In this document: positions 7,434-13,551 of the stretch, in pieces
Position numbering within the stretch: the stretch's first letter is position 1
Layout: the number at the start of each line of letters is the position of its first letter
Assembly (NCBI GenBank): GCA_012841565.1
Contig: DUUM01000107.1
Location: forward strand, 1-14,385
Source: Candidatus Epulonipiscium sp.
GTDB taxonomy: Bacteria > Bacillota_A > Clostridia > Lachnospirales > Cellulosilyticaceae
Direction of reading: 5' to 3'
DNA: 14,385 bases
Made by a program: the position numbers and the translations under genes
The notes under the pieces: model-generated
Told to the model about the DNA's origin: nothing
The model's database searches: none
The model's input: only the letters and a program-made list of their open reading frames with translations

Positions 7434-7838
7434 ATGAAAAATTATATCGTTACAGCAGCAATTATTATCAACAATAATCAAATATTATGTATGCAGCGTG
7501 GTGAAGGGAAATATGACTATATAGCCAATAAATTTGAATTTCCTGGTGGTAAAGTAGATGATGGTGAGACTTATGAACAAGGTCTTGCAAGAGAGCTTAT
7601 GGAAGAGATGGACCTTAAAGTTGACGTAAGACCAGAAGATTATTTTATGACCGTAGACCATCGTTATCCGGACTTTAATATTACTTTAAGAAGTTATATT
7701 TGCCATGTGGATAGTCGGGAATTTAATATGAAAGAGCATAAAAGTTTTAAATGGCTGGATATAAAGGATTTGAAGACGGTAGAGTGGCCAGCAGCAGATT
7801 ACCCCATTGTTGAGAAACTACAAAAAACTATGAGGTAA
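7434..7838 (+). CDS. Nudix hydrolase (MutT/CTP pyrophosphohydrolase-like)
   Basis: 134-residue Nudix enzyme predicted to split a nucleoside triphosphate into the monophosphate and pyrophosphate, for example to clear damaged or modified nucleotides. The Nudix box runs from G39: G-x5-E45-x7-R53-E54-L-M-E57-E58-M-D60-L61. All metal-binding glutamates are present; the glycine near the end of the motif is D60, as often seen in the CTP pyrophosphohydrolase-like branch. FEFPGGKVDDGE (34-45) and the late WLDIKDLKTVEWPAAD (107-122) also fit that group. The length is normal. AGGAG at 7424-7428 precedes the ATG. The gene stands alone on its strand. The substrate is not shown by the sequence; a link with the nearby nucleases is possible but unproven. 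Confidence 0.85.
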   Translation: MKNYIVTAAIIINNNQILCMQRGEGKYDYIANKFEFPGGKVDDGETYEQGLARELMEEMDLKVDVRPEDYFMTVDHRYPDFNITLRSYICHVDSREFNMKEHKSFKWLDIKDLKTVEWPAADYPIVEKLQKTMR

Positions 7839-7947
7839 AGGGGGAATTATAGACTAAGGCCGTGGTAAGCTTGATGAAGGTGTTCCGCATTATATAATCT
7901 CTATTGTGGGGATTAGGGAGCTGCGAGGAAGGTTAGGGGGTAGTCTC
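7839..7947. other. G-rich spacer between convergent genes
   Basis: Spacer after the Nudix gene and before the 3' end of the small membrane protein gene. One plus-strand frame reads KLDEGVPHYIISIVGIREL without a start signal, perhaps a gene scrap. No terminator hairpin is obvious. Confidence 0.3.
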
Positions 7948-8094
7948 TTATGATGAAATTAAAACGTCTATCGTCTTTTCATTTGTAAGACTATAATCTT
8001 TATAATCGTCTGCATTTGGTTTTAAAAAGTAACCTACTACTAACATTAATGTGAATAGTAATATTCCTGCTAAAATCGTTTTTTTATTGGTCAT
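7948..8094 (-). CDS. Small single-pass membrane or secreted protein, 48 residues
   Basis: This short gene begins MTNKKTILAGILLFTLMLVV: a lysine-containing N-terminus, then an uncharged hydrophobic stretch (about residues 7-23), then a polar acidic tail (KPNADDYKDYSL...) ending at residue 48. This fits a single membrane anchor or an uncleaved signal peptide with a short outer tail. There is no lipobox cysteine. A strong AGGAGG lies at 8103-8108 (minus strand), 8 bases before the ATG, and a fair promoter lies upstream, so I regard it as a real gene. It has no recognised family and no operon partner: the rep gene lies upstream on the same strand, about 215 bp away. A role in plasmid or prophage-like functions, or as a toxin-like peptide, would be speculation. 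Confidence 0.65.
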   Translation of the reverse strand: MTNKKTILAGILLFTLMLVVGYFLKPNADDYKDYSLTNEKTIDVLISS

Positions 8095-8135
8095 TTAAAA
8101 GTTCCTCCTAGTATTATCATAAGTTGTCTTATTTA

Positions 8136-8164
8136 ATACTACTACTTAAACCCCTTAAATGCAA
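8136..8164 (-). promoter_or_regulatory. Candidate promoter of the small membrane protein gene
   Basis: On the minus strand, TTGCAT (8164-8159), 17 bp, TAGTAT (8141-8136). Transcription would start near 8129, leaving a 35-nt leader with the Shine-Dalgarno site. Confidence 0.4.
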
Positions 8165-8350
8165 TATTTCTATAAAGCGTCCTGTGAAACTTCTAAGATT
8201 CGCTTTAGAAATATAGACGAAGATTAGTGTGATATTAATATATATGATGAAAGTGTTTCACTTCATGATCGGATGCTAATCCCAGAAGGAAAGGTCTTTA
8301 AACTTACAATTACCACCCGAAATTATACCGAATATGGCTCGTCATCTTGA
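8159..8350 (+). pseudogene. Possible gene remnant with in-frame amber codon
   Basis: From ATG 8159 the frame reads MQYFYKASCETSKIRFRNID and on to a TAG at 8225-8227. The same frame then continues for 40 codons (including SLHDRMLIPEGKVFKLTITT) to TGA at 8348-8350. The second part has the look of a beta-sandwich strand pattern, loosely like a cupredoxin edge, but this is weak. There is no Shine-Dalgarno site. The 3' end overlaps the rep gene antisense. Inverted repeats at 8164-8179/8201-8214 and 8245-8264 suggest the apparent coding may be partly structural. Confidence 0.25.
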
Positions 8351-9113
8351 TATTGGCCTCATAGACAGAGTTATAGATTAGGGTTTGTATATACCTCTTT
8401 GGGCTGAATATTTCAGAAGTGGTAGCAGCGTTTTCAAACTGATCGATAACATATTCAATATGGTACATTCTTAGTTTGCTAATGACATTTCTAATAATAG
8501 ACATAGGCTTATCTTGTTTGCCTATTCGGGTACTTGAGTTTCGATACATCTCACATATATTGTTGAGAATTTCATCAACAAGGCCATCTCCATATCTTTG
8601 TTTTAAATCTTCTATATGTACTTGTTCTTCTAGTGTTTTCTGAAACTGATCTGTATTTTGATCTGCAACGAGATCTACCCTTTTATCTAAAACTTCATCA
8701 CACACAACAGGGGTCTTTTTAGGTGCAGCTTTAGTTTGTTTGGGCTTTGACTTGCCTTTAGAGCCAGAGTCTTCTAGGAGATAAAGATAAATCTCATTGC
8801 ACCTATTTAACCCAACTTTTTTATAAATAATTAACCCGTTTTCTACAAGCTCTTTCATGACAATGGCAGCTTTGTGGGTGCTTTTAATATTGAGGAGGGC
8901 CATAAGCTTGGTGCGAGAGATTTTAATAAACACTTCGTTATTTTCATTGACCCAGTTATTTTGTATGGACAGTGGCAAGAGATCTAAGATTAGCATATAG
9001 GCTAGCTTGGAGTCATTTTTTAGTGGCATATATTTAGGATTTTGGAAAAAGTCTTTTGGCATTTTATAGAATTGGATTTGATTTACATCTTCATTTGTCA
9101 TTAGTTTTTTCAT
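8310..9113 (-). CDS. RepA_N-type plasmid replication initiator
   Basis: 267-residue DNA-binding initiator of the RepA_N family, which starts theta replication of many low-copy plasmids and some conjugative elements in Firmicutes. The N-terminal domain (about 12-115) shows the family pattern: FYKMPKDFFQNPKYMPLKND, then SKLAYMLILDLLPLSIQNNW, then a winged-helix section VFIKISRTKLMALLNI and VMKELVENGLIIYKKVG. A Lys/Pro-rich linker (about 117-136) leads to a helical C-terminal domain (about 165-262) of the DnaD/DUF6017-like kind that often follows RepA_N. AAAGGGG 8 bases upstream on the minus strand supports the ATG at 9113. No parA/parB or relaxase gene lies in the window, so this may be an integrated plasmid or element relic, or the contig may itself be a plasmid. 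Operator-like palindromes lie upstream. Confidence 0.82.
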   Translation of the reverse strand: MKKLMTNEDVNQIQFYKMPKDFFQNPKYMPLKNDSKLAYMLILDLLPLSIQNNWVNENNEVFIKISRTKLMALLNIKSTHKAAIVMKELVENGLIIYKKVGLNRCNEIYLYLLEDSGSKGKSKPKQTKAAPKKTPVVCDEVLDKRVDLVADQNTDQFQKTLEEQVHIEDLKQRYGDGLVDEILNNICEMYRNSSTRIGKQDKPMSIIRNVISKLRMYHIEYVIDQFENAATTSEIFSPKRYIQTLIYNSVYEANIKMTSHIRYNFGW

Positions 9114-9151
9114 GGGTAAGTCCCCTTTTCATATCTATTATGGTTTGCTTT

Positions 9152-9165
9152 GCTATATATATAGC
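9152..9165. promoter_or_regulatory. 14-bp perfect palindrome upstream of rep
   Basis: GCTATATATATAGC lies 39-52 bp upstream of the rep start codon, in the likely promoter region. It could be an operator for Rep autoregulation; no protein assignment is possible. Confidence 0.4.
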
Positions 9166-9253
9166 GTGAGATGTGAAAATTACCCCCTATGAATCAAAAC
9201 TTTTATTTTTGAGGGATAAGCTTGGGACTAAAATCAATAAAGGTATGACATAA

Positions 9254-9292
9254 GGTTTAAAAAGTAAACCACCGGATATTTAAAAAATAAAC
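9254..9292. repeat. Iteron-like pair with dyad symmetry
   Basis: TTTAAAAAGTAAAC (9256-9269) and TTTAAAAAATAAAC (9279-9292) are direct copies starting 23 bp apart, about two helical turns. The first sits within a dyad, GGTTTA-5 bp-TAAACC (9254-9270). The position, 141 bp or more upstream of a RepA_N gene, suggests Rep binding or an origin-linked site. It could also serve the divergent dioxygenase gene. Confidence 0.45.
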
Positions 9293-9298
9293 ATGTAC

Positions 9299-9365
9299 TA
9301 AGACTAAGGAGTATTAAGACTAATATTATAAAGATAATAAGATCATTCATTCTATCTTTAAGATA
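9299..9365. repeat. Short repeats upstream of the dioxygenase gene
   Basis: TAAGACTAA occurs at 9299-9307 and 9315-9323, and a perfect dyad TATCTT-T-AAGATA lies at 9353-9365, just before the Shine-Dalgarno site. The dyad could be an operator. No clear promoter was identified here. Confidence 0.3.
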
Positions 9366-9391
9366 AATAAATTATACAAGGAGTGTGTTTT

Positions 9392-10204
9392 GTGAATACA
9401 GATAATGTAAACAACAATGGTCAGATTATATATTTCTCACATGGTGGAGGTCCTCTGCCAATTTTAGATGATCCCTCCCATGATAAAATGATTGAGTTTA
9501 TGAAAGATCTTCCATACAAAATAAAGAAGCCTGATTCAATTATTGTCATCAGTGCTCATTGGGAGGAAGATATAGTTACAATTCAAAGTGGAAGTGAACC
9601 TGATATTATGTACGATTACTATGGATTTCCAGAAGCTTCATACAATATTAAATATCCATGTAAAGGAGATCGTGACTTAGCATTAAAAATAGCTGGACTA
9701 TTTAAAAACAATGGTATCGTATATCGTTTAGATGATAAAAAAGCTTATGACCATGGTTCTTATATACCGTTGAAGATTATGTATCCAGATGCTGATATTC
9801 CTGTTTTGCAGATTTCACTACAGGGCAATCTTGATCCGCTCACACATCTTAATATTGGAAAAGCCCTAAGACCTTTACTTGAAGAAAATGTGCTAATTAT
9901 TGGCTCCGGGTTTTCATTTCATAATATGAGAGCATTTGACTTTGATGGAAACAATATAGAAGATACAGTAAATAATGAGTTTCAAGACAAACTTATTGAA
10001 ATTTGCTGCGATGAAAAAGATGAAGAAAAAAGGATGGAGTCTTTTATCAATTGGGGAGACATTCCAGGTGCAAGATACTGTCATCCTAGGGAAGAACATT
10101 TGTTGCCTTTATTAGTATGTGCTGGACTGTCCCAAGATGTTGGGACTAAAGTATTTGACGACTACATTTTGGGAAAAAGAGCCACGGCATTTTTATGGGC
10201 ATAG
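9392..10204 (+). CDS. DODA-type extradiol dioxygenase family protein (YgiD-like)
   Basis: 270-residue member of the class III extradiol ring-cleavage dioxygenase (LigB) superfamily, DODA/YgiD branch, which uses a metal ion and often opens catechol rings such as that of DOPA. Visible motifs: FSHGGGPLP (15-23, H17), VISAHWEED (52-60, H56), AYDHGSYIPL (118-127, H121), GSGFSFHNMR (171-180, H177) and HPREEHLLPL (231-240). These cover the family's metal ligands and catalytic histidines. The length is normal. An open reading extends to a GTG at 9383, but AAGGAG at 9378-9383 overlaps that codon, so the GTG at 9392 with an 8-base gap is the better start. It is a single-gene unit, divergent from rep. 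In anaerobes the true substrate is unclear, since ring cleavage needs oxygen; a detoxifying role is a guess. Confidence 0.85.
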   Translation: MNTDNVNNNGQIIYFSHGGGPLPILDDPSHDKMIEFMKDLPYKIKKPDSIIVISAHWEEDIVTIQSGSEPDIMYDYYGFPEASYNIKYPCKGDRDLALKIAGLFKNNGIVYRLDDKKAYDHGSYIPLKIMYPDADIPVLQISLQGNLDPLTHLNIGKALRPLLEENVLIIGSGFSFHNMRAFDFDGNNIEDTVNNEFQDKLIEICCDEKDEEKRMESFINWGDIPGARYCHPREEHLLPLLVCAGLSQDVGTKVFDDYILGKRATAFLWA

Positions 10205-10230
10205 CCTTAAGCCTTGCTTGAGCAACAACG

Positions 10231-10266
10231 AAAAAACGGCATAGCCGTAATTACACAGCTATGCCG
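10231..10266 (-). terminator. Minus-strand terminator
   Basis: CGGCATAGC (10237-10245) pairs with GCTATGCCG (10258-10266). On the minus strand the stem is followed by six T residues (10236-10231). It would end transcription from the flavin reductase gene, 270 bp beyond that gene's stop codon. Confidence 0.6.
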
Positions 10267-10296
10267 AATTCTTCAGGAACTATAAATCCCTGTCTG

Positions 10297-10325
10297 ACCG
10301 CCCCTAAAGTTGGACTTGGTATACG
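10297..10325. mobile_element. Possible IS3-type terminal repeat remnant
   Basis: TGACCGCCCCTAAAGTTGGA and the bases after it resemble the ends of IS3-family elements (TGxxCxGCCCC...AAAGTTGGAC). No transposase reading frame or second end accompanies it, so it may be a solo end left by excision or deletion, or a chance match. Confidence 0.3.
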
Positions 10326-10410
10326 ATATGGTCACCCGCTTAGTGGGGGCTTTCTTCGACTCCTTGTGTTGTGGAAGTGAAAGAATTTTAATAAATACAG
10401 TTTCTATTAA

Positions 10411-10451
10411 TAACAATAGCAAGCAATAATTAATATTATTTGCTATTGTTA
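10411..10451. repeat. 12-bp perfect inverted repeat
   Basis: 10411-10422 pairs with 10440-10451 (TAACAATAGCAA and its complement). The spacer contains an AT-rich dyad that could extend the hairpin. There is no T-run on either side, so it is not a standard terminator. Confidence 0.5.
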
Positions 10452-10535
10452 GGTATTCAAATAAAATGATAAATAAATAGTCTAATTTTTGATTAATTAG
10501 ATTGTCTGCTTTGGAGGTATCATATCAAGGACCAT

Positions 10536-12467
10536 CTAAACTGTCGTTCCAGCATACATACCTGTTCTAATGGCGCCACCGACATTGTCTATCTTTGAGC
10601 AATCACCGATAACCGTTGTTTTATTATGGAACTTTGCACTGATTTTTAGTGCTAAATCATTGTTTTTAATCATACCAAAGGCTGCAACAATCGTATCACC
10701 TTTGATTAGTACTTCTGTTCCATCTTTCGTTTGCGCTTTAATACCATCTTCTAAAATTTCCAGCACTTTGTGACCGGTGTGAATAGCTACCCCGTTATTA
10801 AGGAGCATAGGGACGAGTGAAGCCTTATTGATAAAATGGTCATTACTAGCCACTTCATCTAGCATTTCAATGATCACAACCTTTTTTCCCTTCATAGCGG
10901 TTTCAAGGGCACTATCACAAGCAGATAACCCCCCACCACAATAAATGATTGTATCTCCCTCTAACTTAGATTCGTCTAGGTGAGCGGATATAATATCCAC
11001 TGTATTTTGAATCCCTTTAATATTTGGCACAGTTGGAACGGCGCCGGTTGCTACGATAATCTTATCTGCTTGGGCTAACGCCGGAGCATCTGCTGCAATT
11101 TTTGTATTAAGGTGAACGGTTACACCGTACATTTCCAGTTGATGTTTGTGCCAAACAACTAGCTCACGTAATTGGCTTTTAAAGGGTGGTGTTGCAGCAC
11201 TTTGTAATTGACCGCCTAAATCATCACCTGCCTCATATAAATCAACGTTATGACCTCTCATGGCTGCAACTCTTGCAGCTTCCATACCACCTGGCCCACC
11301 GCCGATAACAACAATATGTTTAGGAGAACTTGTTTTTTCTATTTTGAATCGATCTTCAAATCCGGCGAATGGATTTACGGAGCAGCTAATTTTGGTTAAG
11401 CGGGTAAGGATTCTTCCGATACAATCAGCATTACAACGGATACAAGGGCGGACTTCCTCTCGTCTGCCCTCTAGAAGCTTATTGGCCGTATCTGGCTCTG
11501 CAATCAAAGGTCTACCCATCATAACAAAGTCAGCATTCCCAGATGCAAGTAATTTAACAGCTGTCTCTGGCGTGTGATTCCCGGCATTCATAATAGGAAC
11601 GGTTACAGCTTTTCTTGTAGGCGCACAAACATCTTCCAAACAAGCATCTCCTAAGTAAGCAGGAGGGAAAATATAATCCACATTTTCATAACTACCACTG
11701 TCAATATCAAAACAATCAACACCAGCATCTTCTAAAATTTTAAGGAGAGGCATGGTTTCTTCTATGGTGCGACCCTCAGCAAAATGATGCTTACAAGCCA
11801 TTCTAAATAGAATCGGCATATCAGGACCTACTGCCCGGCGGATTGCTTGAACAATCTCAACAGGGAAACGCATACGATTCTCAGCACTTCCGCCGTACTC
11901 ATCTTCTCTTTTGTTCCAAACTTCTGACATGAATTGATCGACCAAATAACCTGCATGGGCATGGACTTCAATCGCATCAAATCCAGCGTCTTTAAGGATT
12001 TTTGCAGAGAATTCAAATTGCGCCATAATGGTTTTTATTTCGTCCAATGTCAGTGCGCGGCAAATTAAGTCTGGATCAAACATAGAAGGAATTGCAGATG
12101 CAGAAACAGGTGGTTCACCTAACATATTAGCAAATGCATTCTTTCCCGTTCCGCAGCTTAGCTGGGCACATAACTTTGTCCCGTGACGTTGTACAGATTC
12201 ACAAAGAGTCGTAAGCTGAGGGATAACATGGGTCCCATCTAAATACCCTTCTAATGATCCTTGTGCTAATTCCTTAGTAAGAAATTGGCATCCCATAATG
12301 ATCATGCCTGTACCACCTTTTGCACGTTCTTCAAAATAAGTGATTTCACTATCATCAATGCTTCCATCTAAGTGAGCTGAGTTAAGCCCCATTGGTGCCA
12401 TAACAATCCTGTTCTTAATTTCCATATTACCGATTTTAAATGGTGTAAATAAGGTTTCGTAATTCAT
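10536..12467 (-). CDS. Old Yellow Enzyme-type NADH:flavin oxidoreductase with Fe-S cluster (FadH/BaiCD-like)
   Basis: 643-residue cytoplasmic flavoenzyme of the 2,4-dienoyl-CoA reductase/BaiCD/BaiH group, which reduces activated C=C bonds in enoyl compounds with NAD(P)H. An N-terminal OYE TIM barrel (1-340, FMN) carries FTPFKIGNMEIKNRIVMAPM and the IEVHAHAGYLVDQFMSEVWN active-site region. A 4Fe-4S cluster follows: C342-x2-C345-x3-C349-x12-C362 in the CIRCNADCIGR section. A C-terminal FAD/NAD(P)H part starts at VVIGGGPGGMEAA (386-398) and has a second nucleotide motif, IIYCGGGLSACDSALE. The frame is open to an ATG at 12512, but GGAGGA at 12479-12474 fits the ATG at 12467, and the extra 15 residues are not family-like. 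The length is typical. It follows the DUF1622 gene on the same strand by 105 bp. The exact substrate is unknown. Confidence 0.9.
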   Translation of the reverse strand: MNYETLFTPFKIGNMEIKNRIVMAPMGLNSAHLDGSIDDSEITYFEERAKGGTGMIIMGCQFLTKELAQGSLEGYLDGTHVIPQLTTLCESVQRHGTKLCAQLSCGTGKNAFANMLGEPPVSASAIPSMFDPDLICRALTLDEIKTIMAQFEFSAKILKDAGFDAIEVHAHAGYLVDQFMSEVWNKREDEYGGSAENRMRFPVEIVQAIRRAVGPDMPILFRMACKHHFAEGRTIEETMPLLKILEDAGVDCFDIDSGSYENVDYIFPPAYLGDACLEDVCAPTRKAVTVPIMNAGNHTPETAVKLLASGNADFVMMGRPLIAEPDTANKLLEGRREEVRPCIRCNADCIGRILTRLTKISCSVNPFAGFEDRFKIEKTSSPKHIVVIGGGPGGMEAARVAAMRGHNVDLYEAGDDLGGQLQSAATPPFKSQLRELVVWHKHQLEMYGVTVHLNTKIAADAPALAQADKIIVATGAVPTVPNIKGIQNTVDIISAHLDESKLEGDTIIYCGGGLSACDSALETAMKGKKVVIIEMLDEVASNDHFINKASLVPMLLNNGVAIHTGHKVLEILEDGIKAQTKDGTEVLIKGDTIVAAFGMIKNNDLALKISAKFHNKTTVIGDCSKIDNVGGAIRTGMYAGTTV

Positions 12468-12572
12468 TATTGTTCCTCCATTGGGTGATTGACTATTATT
12501 TAAGATATTCATCGCAACATAATGATTACTATAGGATGTGTATTAATCTGGATTTTACTCTCATATTCCATA

Positions 12573-12884
12573 TTATTTGTTATCCTCTAAAGATGGATAG
12601 CTATGTTCGGTGACAGATGATATTTCCCAATGTATAACAAAGGTTAAAATAAACCTAAGTATTACGATAGAAGCAAGTATGACTAGTTCATCCAAAGTTC
12701 TAATAAGAAGGGTTTTTAGGATCTCTGCTCCCATCTTAAATTCCAGCCCTAAGGCTAATGCCTTTGCTAACTCTAACTTTATATTGTTATTAGAAAAATC
12801 AAAAAGCGTTAGTGCATATTTACCAAAAGCTTTTACTGCACCCAATGTGATGATAAATACACCCATGGCTTCTATTATATGCAA
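12573..12884 (-). CDS. DUF1622 family membrane protein
   Basis: 103-residue integral membrane protein matching the DUF1622 pattern: a first helix HIIEAMGVFIITLGAVKAF with the conserved glutamate, then a loop with LELAKALALGLEFKMGAEIL, then a last helix LVILASIVILRFILTFVIHW carrying the typical single arginine. Function is unknown; such genes are scattered through many bacteria. The start is uncertain: TTG at 12884 keeps the conserved helix, but no Shine-Dalgarno site precedes it. A -10 sequence (TATAAT, minus strand 12879-12874) lies inside the first codons, which would instead point to the ATG at 12866 on a nearly leaderless message. It is divergent from the ArsR-type gene and shares the dyad-rich region between them, so common regulation is plausible. 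Confidence 0.75.
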   Translation of the reverse strand: MHIIEAMGVFIITLGAVKAFGKYALTLFDFSNNNIKLELAKALALGLEFKMGAEILKTLLIRTLDELVILASIVILRFILTFVIHWEISSVTEHSYPSLEDNK

Positions 12885-12934
12885 GGCATTGATACTTATC
12901 TATGTCTTGCATATAATAGAAATAGATAAGCATC
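12870..12934. promoter_or_regulatory. Two interleaved dyads in the divergent promoter region
   Basis: Dyad A: 12870-12885 is the perfect 16-bp reverse complement of 12906-12921. Dyad B: 12891-12903 matches the reverse complement of 12922-12934 at 12 of 13 bases. Their order is A, B, A', B', with centres 17 bp apart. They cover the arsR promoter and the -10-like site on the minus strand, which fits ArsR-type operators. Confidence 0.65.
12889..12917 (+). promoter_or_regulatory. Promoter of the ArsR-type gene
   Basis: TTGATA (12889-12894), 17 bp, TATAAT (12912-12917), with a start near 12924, about 40 nt before the TTG codon. The -10 lies inside dyad A'. Confidence 0.65.
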
Positions 12935-12964
12935 TGTATGAGAAGTTACCAGGAGGTGGGAACA

Positions 12965-13354
12965 TTGACTAAAGATTACGGCAGATACACTATTTTTATG
13001 AAAGCACTTTCTGATGAAACAAGGGTTGAGATATTCGACATGCTTGTGAATGGTGAACTTTGCGCTTGTGATATATTAGAGAAATTTAGTATTACGCAAC
13101 CCACTCTTTCGTATCATATGAAAATATTATGTGAAAGCGGATTAGTGGATAGCAGGCGTGATGGTGTATGGATGAAATATGCAATTCATAACTATATTCC
13201 ACAAGAAATTATTACAGCAATTCTTGGTCAAGAAAAATGGTACTCAGTTCTATTAGCTAGCTTTGTTGGAATTCCTATGTATGCGGATATTTTCGGAACA
13301 CTTCCTATTGCAGAAGCTTTAGTTTTAAAAGGGGTAGATAATGATGATCATTAA
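12965..13354 (+). CDS. ArsR-family repressor fused to a permease fragment (chimera)
   Basis: 129-residue chimeric reading frame. Residues 1-76 are an ArsR/SmtB winged-helix repressor: KALSDETRVEIFDML, the metalloid-binding ELCACDILEKF (two cysteines in the alpha-3 position, as in arsenite sensors), QPTLSYHMKILCESGLV and the wing RRDGVWMKY. From about residue 77 the frame reads IHNYIPQEIITAIL and KWYSVLLASFVGIPMYADIF, a membrane stretch typical of the ArsP/DUF318-type permeases that follow arsR in clostridia. It ends after LVLKGVDNDDH. This looks like a deletion that removed the ArsR tail and the permease start, and a second one that removed the permease end. The start is TTG at 12965, set by AGGAGGTGG at 12951-12959; an in-frame ATG at 12938 precedes that site. 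DNA binding may survive; transport surely does not. Confidence 0.75.
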   Translation: MTKDYGRYTIFMKALSDETRVEIFDMLVNGELCACDILEKFSITQPTLSYHMKILCESGLVDSRRDGVWMKYAIHNYIPQEIITAILGQEKWYSVLLASFVGIPMYADIFGTLPIAEALVLKGVDNDDH

Positions 13355-13463
13355 AATTTTAGATTCAGGATGTAAAAGCTGTGTTACTTTAGCACAAAAT
13401 ACTGAGTCAGCATTAAAAGAAGTAGGTATAGAAGCGGAAATTGTTAAGATTTTAGGGAAGTAA
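13341..13463 (+). pseudogene. Truncated thioredoxin-like protein (CxxC), 40 residues
   Basis: Starts MMIIKILDSGCKSCVTLAQN, with the C11-K-S-C14 redox motif of the small thioredoxin-like proteins (thioredoxin_3 type) that often end arsR-permease operons. Whole members have about 75-80 residues with a TTPAL-like segment and a C-terminal helix; here the frame stops at TAA 13461-13463 after EIVKILGK. AAGGGG at 13329-13334 precedes the ATG, and the gene overlaps the end of the chimeric ArsR frame by 14 bases. The missing half makes it probably non-functional. Confidence 0.65.
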
Positions 13464-13484
13464 AGATAAGTAACTGTATCAAAT

Positions 13485-13531
13485 AAAAAAATAGGTTGAG
13501 GTGGTAGCAAATCACCTCAACCTATTTTTTT
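13485..13531. terminator. 19-bp perfect hairpin, bidirectional terminator
   Basis: Arms 13485-13503 and 13513-13531 pair perfectly, with A- and T-runs at the base, so it can work on both strands. It follows the truncated thioredoxin-like gene by 21 bp. Confidence 0.9.
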
Positions 13532-13551
13532 GCACATTGTTTAATTCACTA

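Larger units (their letters stand above)
10205..10535. other. Intergenic region between convergent genes
   Basis: No gene is seen. It holds a minus-strand terminator (10231-10266), an IS-end-like stretch (10297-10325), a weak CCCGC/GTGGG hairpin followed by a T-rich run (about 10337-10360), a 12-bp inverted repeat (10411-10451) and a 7-bp one (10481-10487 with 10495-10501). Confidence 0.5.

Noticed and set aside
7236..7481. Minus-strand open frame across the Nudix start
   Set aside because: Low-complexity serine-rich reading of the opposite strand, with no start signal.
9383..9391. Upstream GTG as start of the dioxygenase gene
   Set aside because: The GTG overlaps the AAGGAG ribosome binding site; the next GTG at 9392 has proper spacing.
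11260..11577. Plus-strand open frame inside the flavin reductase gene
   Set aside because: Antisense shadow over the Fe-S and FAD motifs, with no ribosome binding site.
12610..12972. Plus-strand open frame opposite the DUF1622 gene
   Set aside because: It overlaps both the DUF1622 gene and the divergent promoter region, and its residues lack a membrane or domain pattern.
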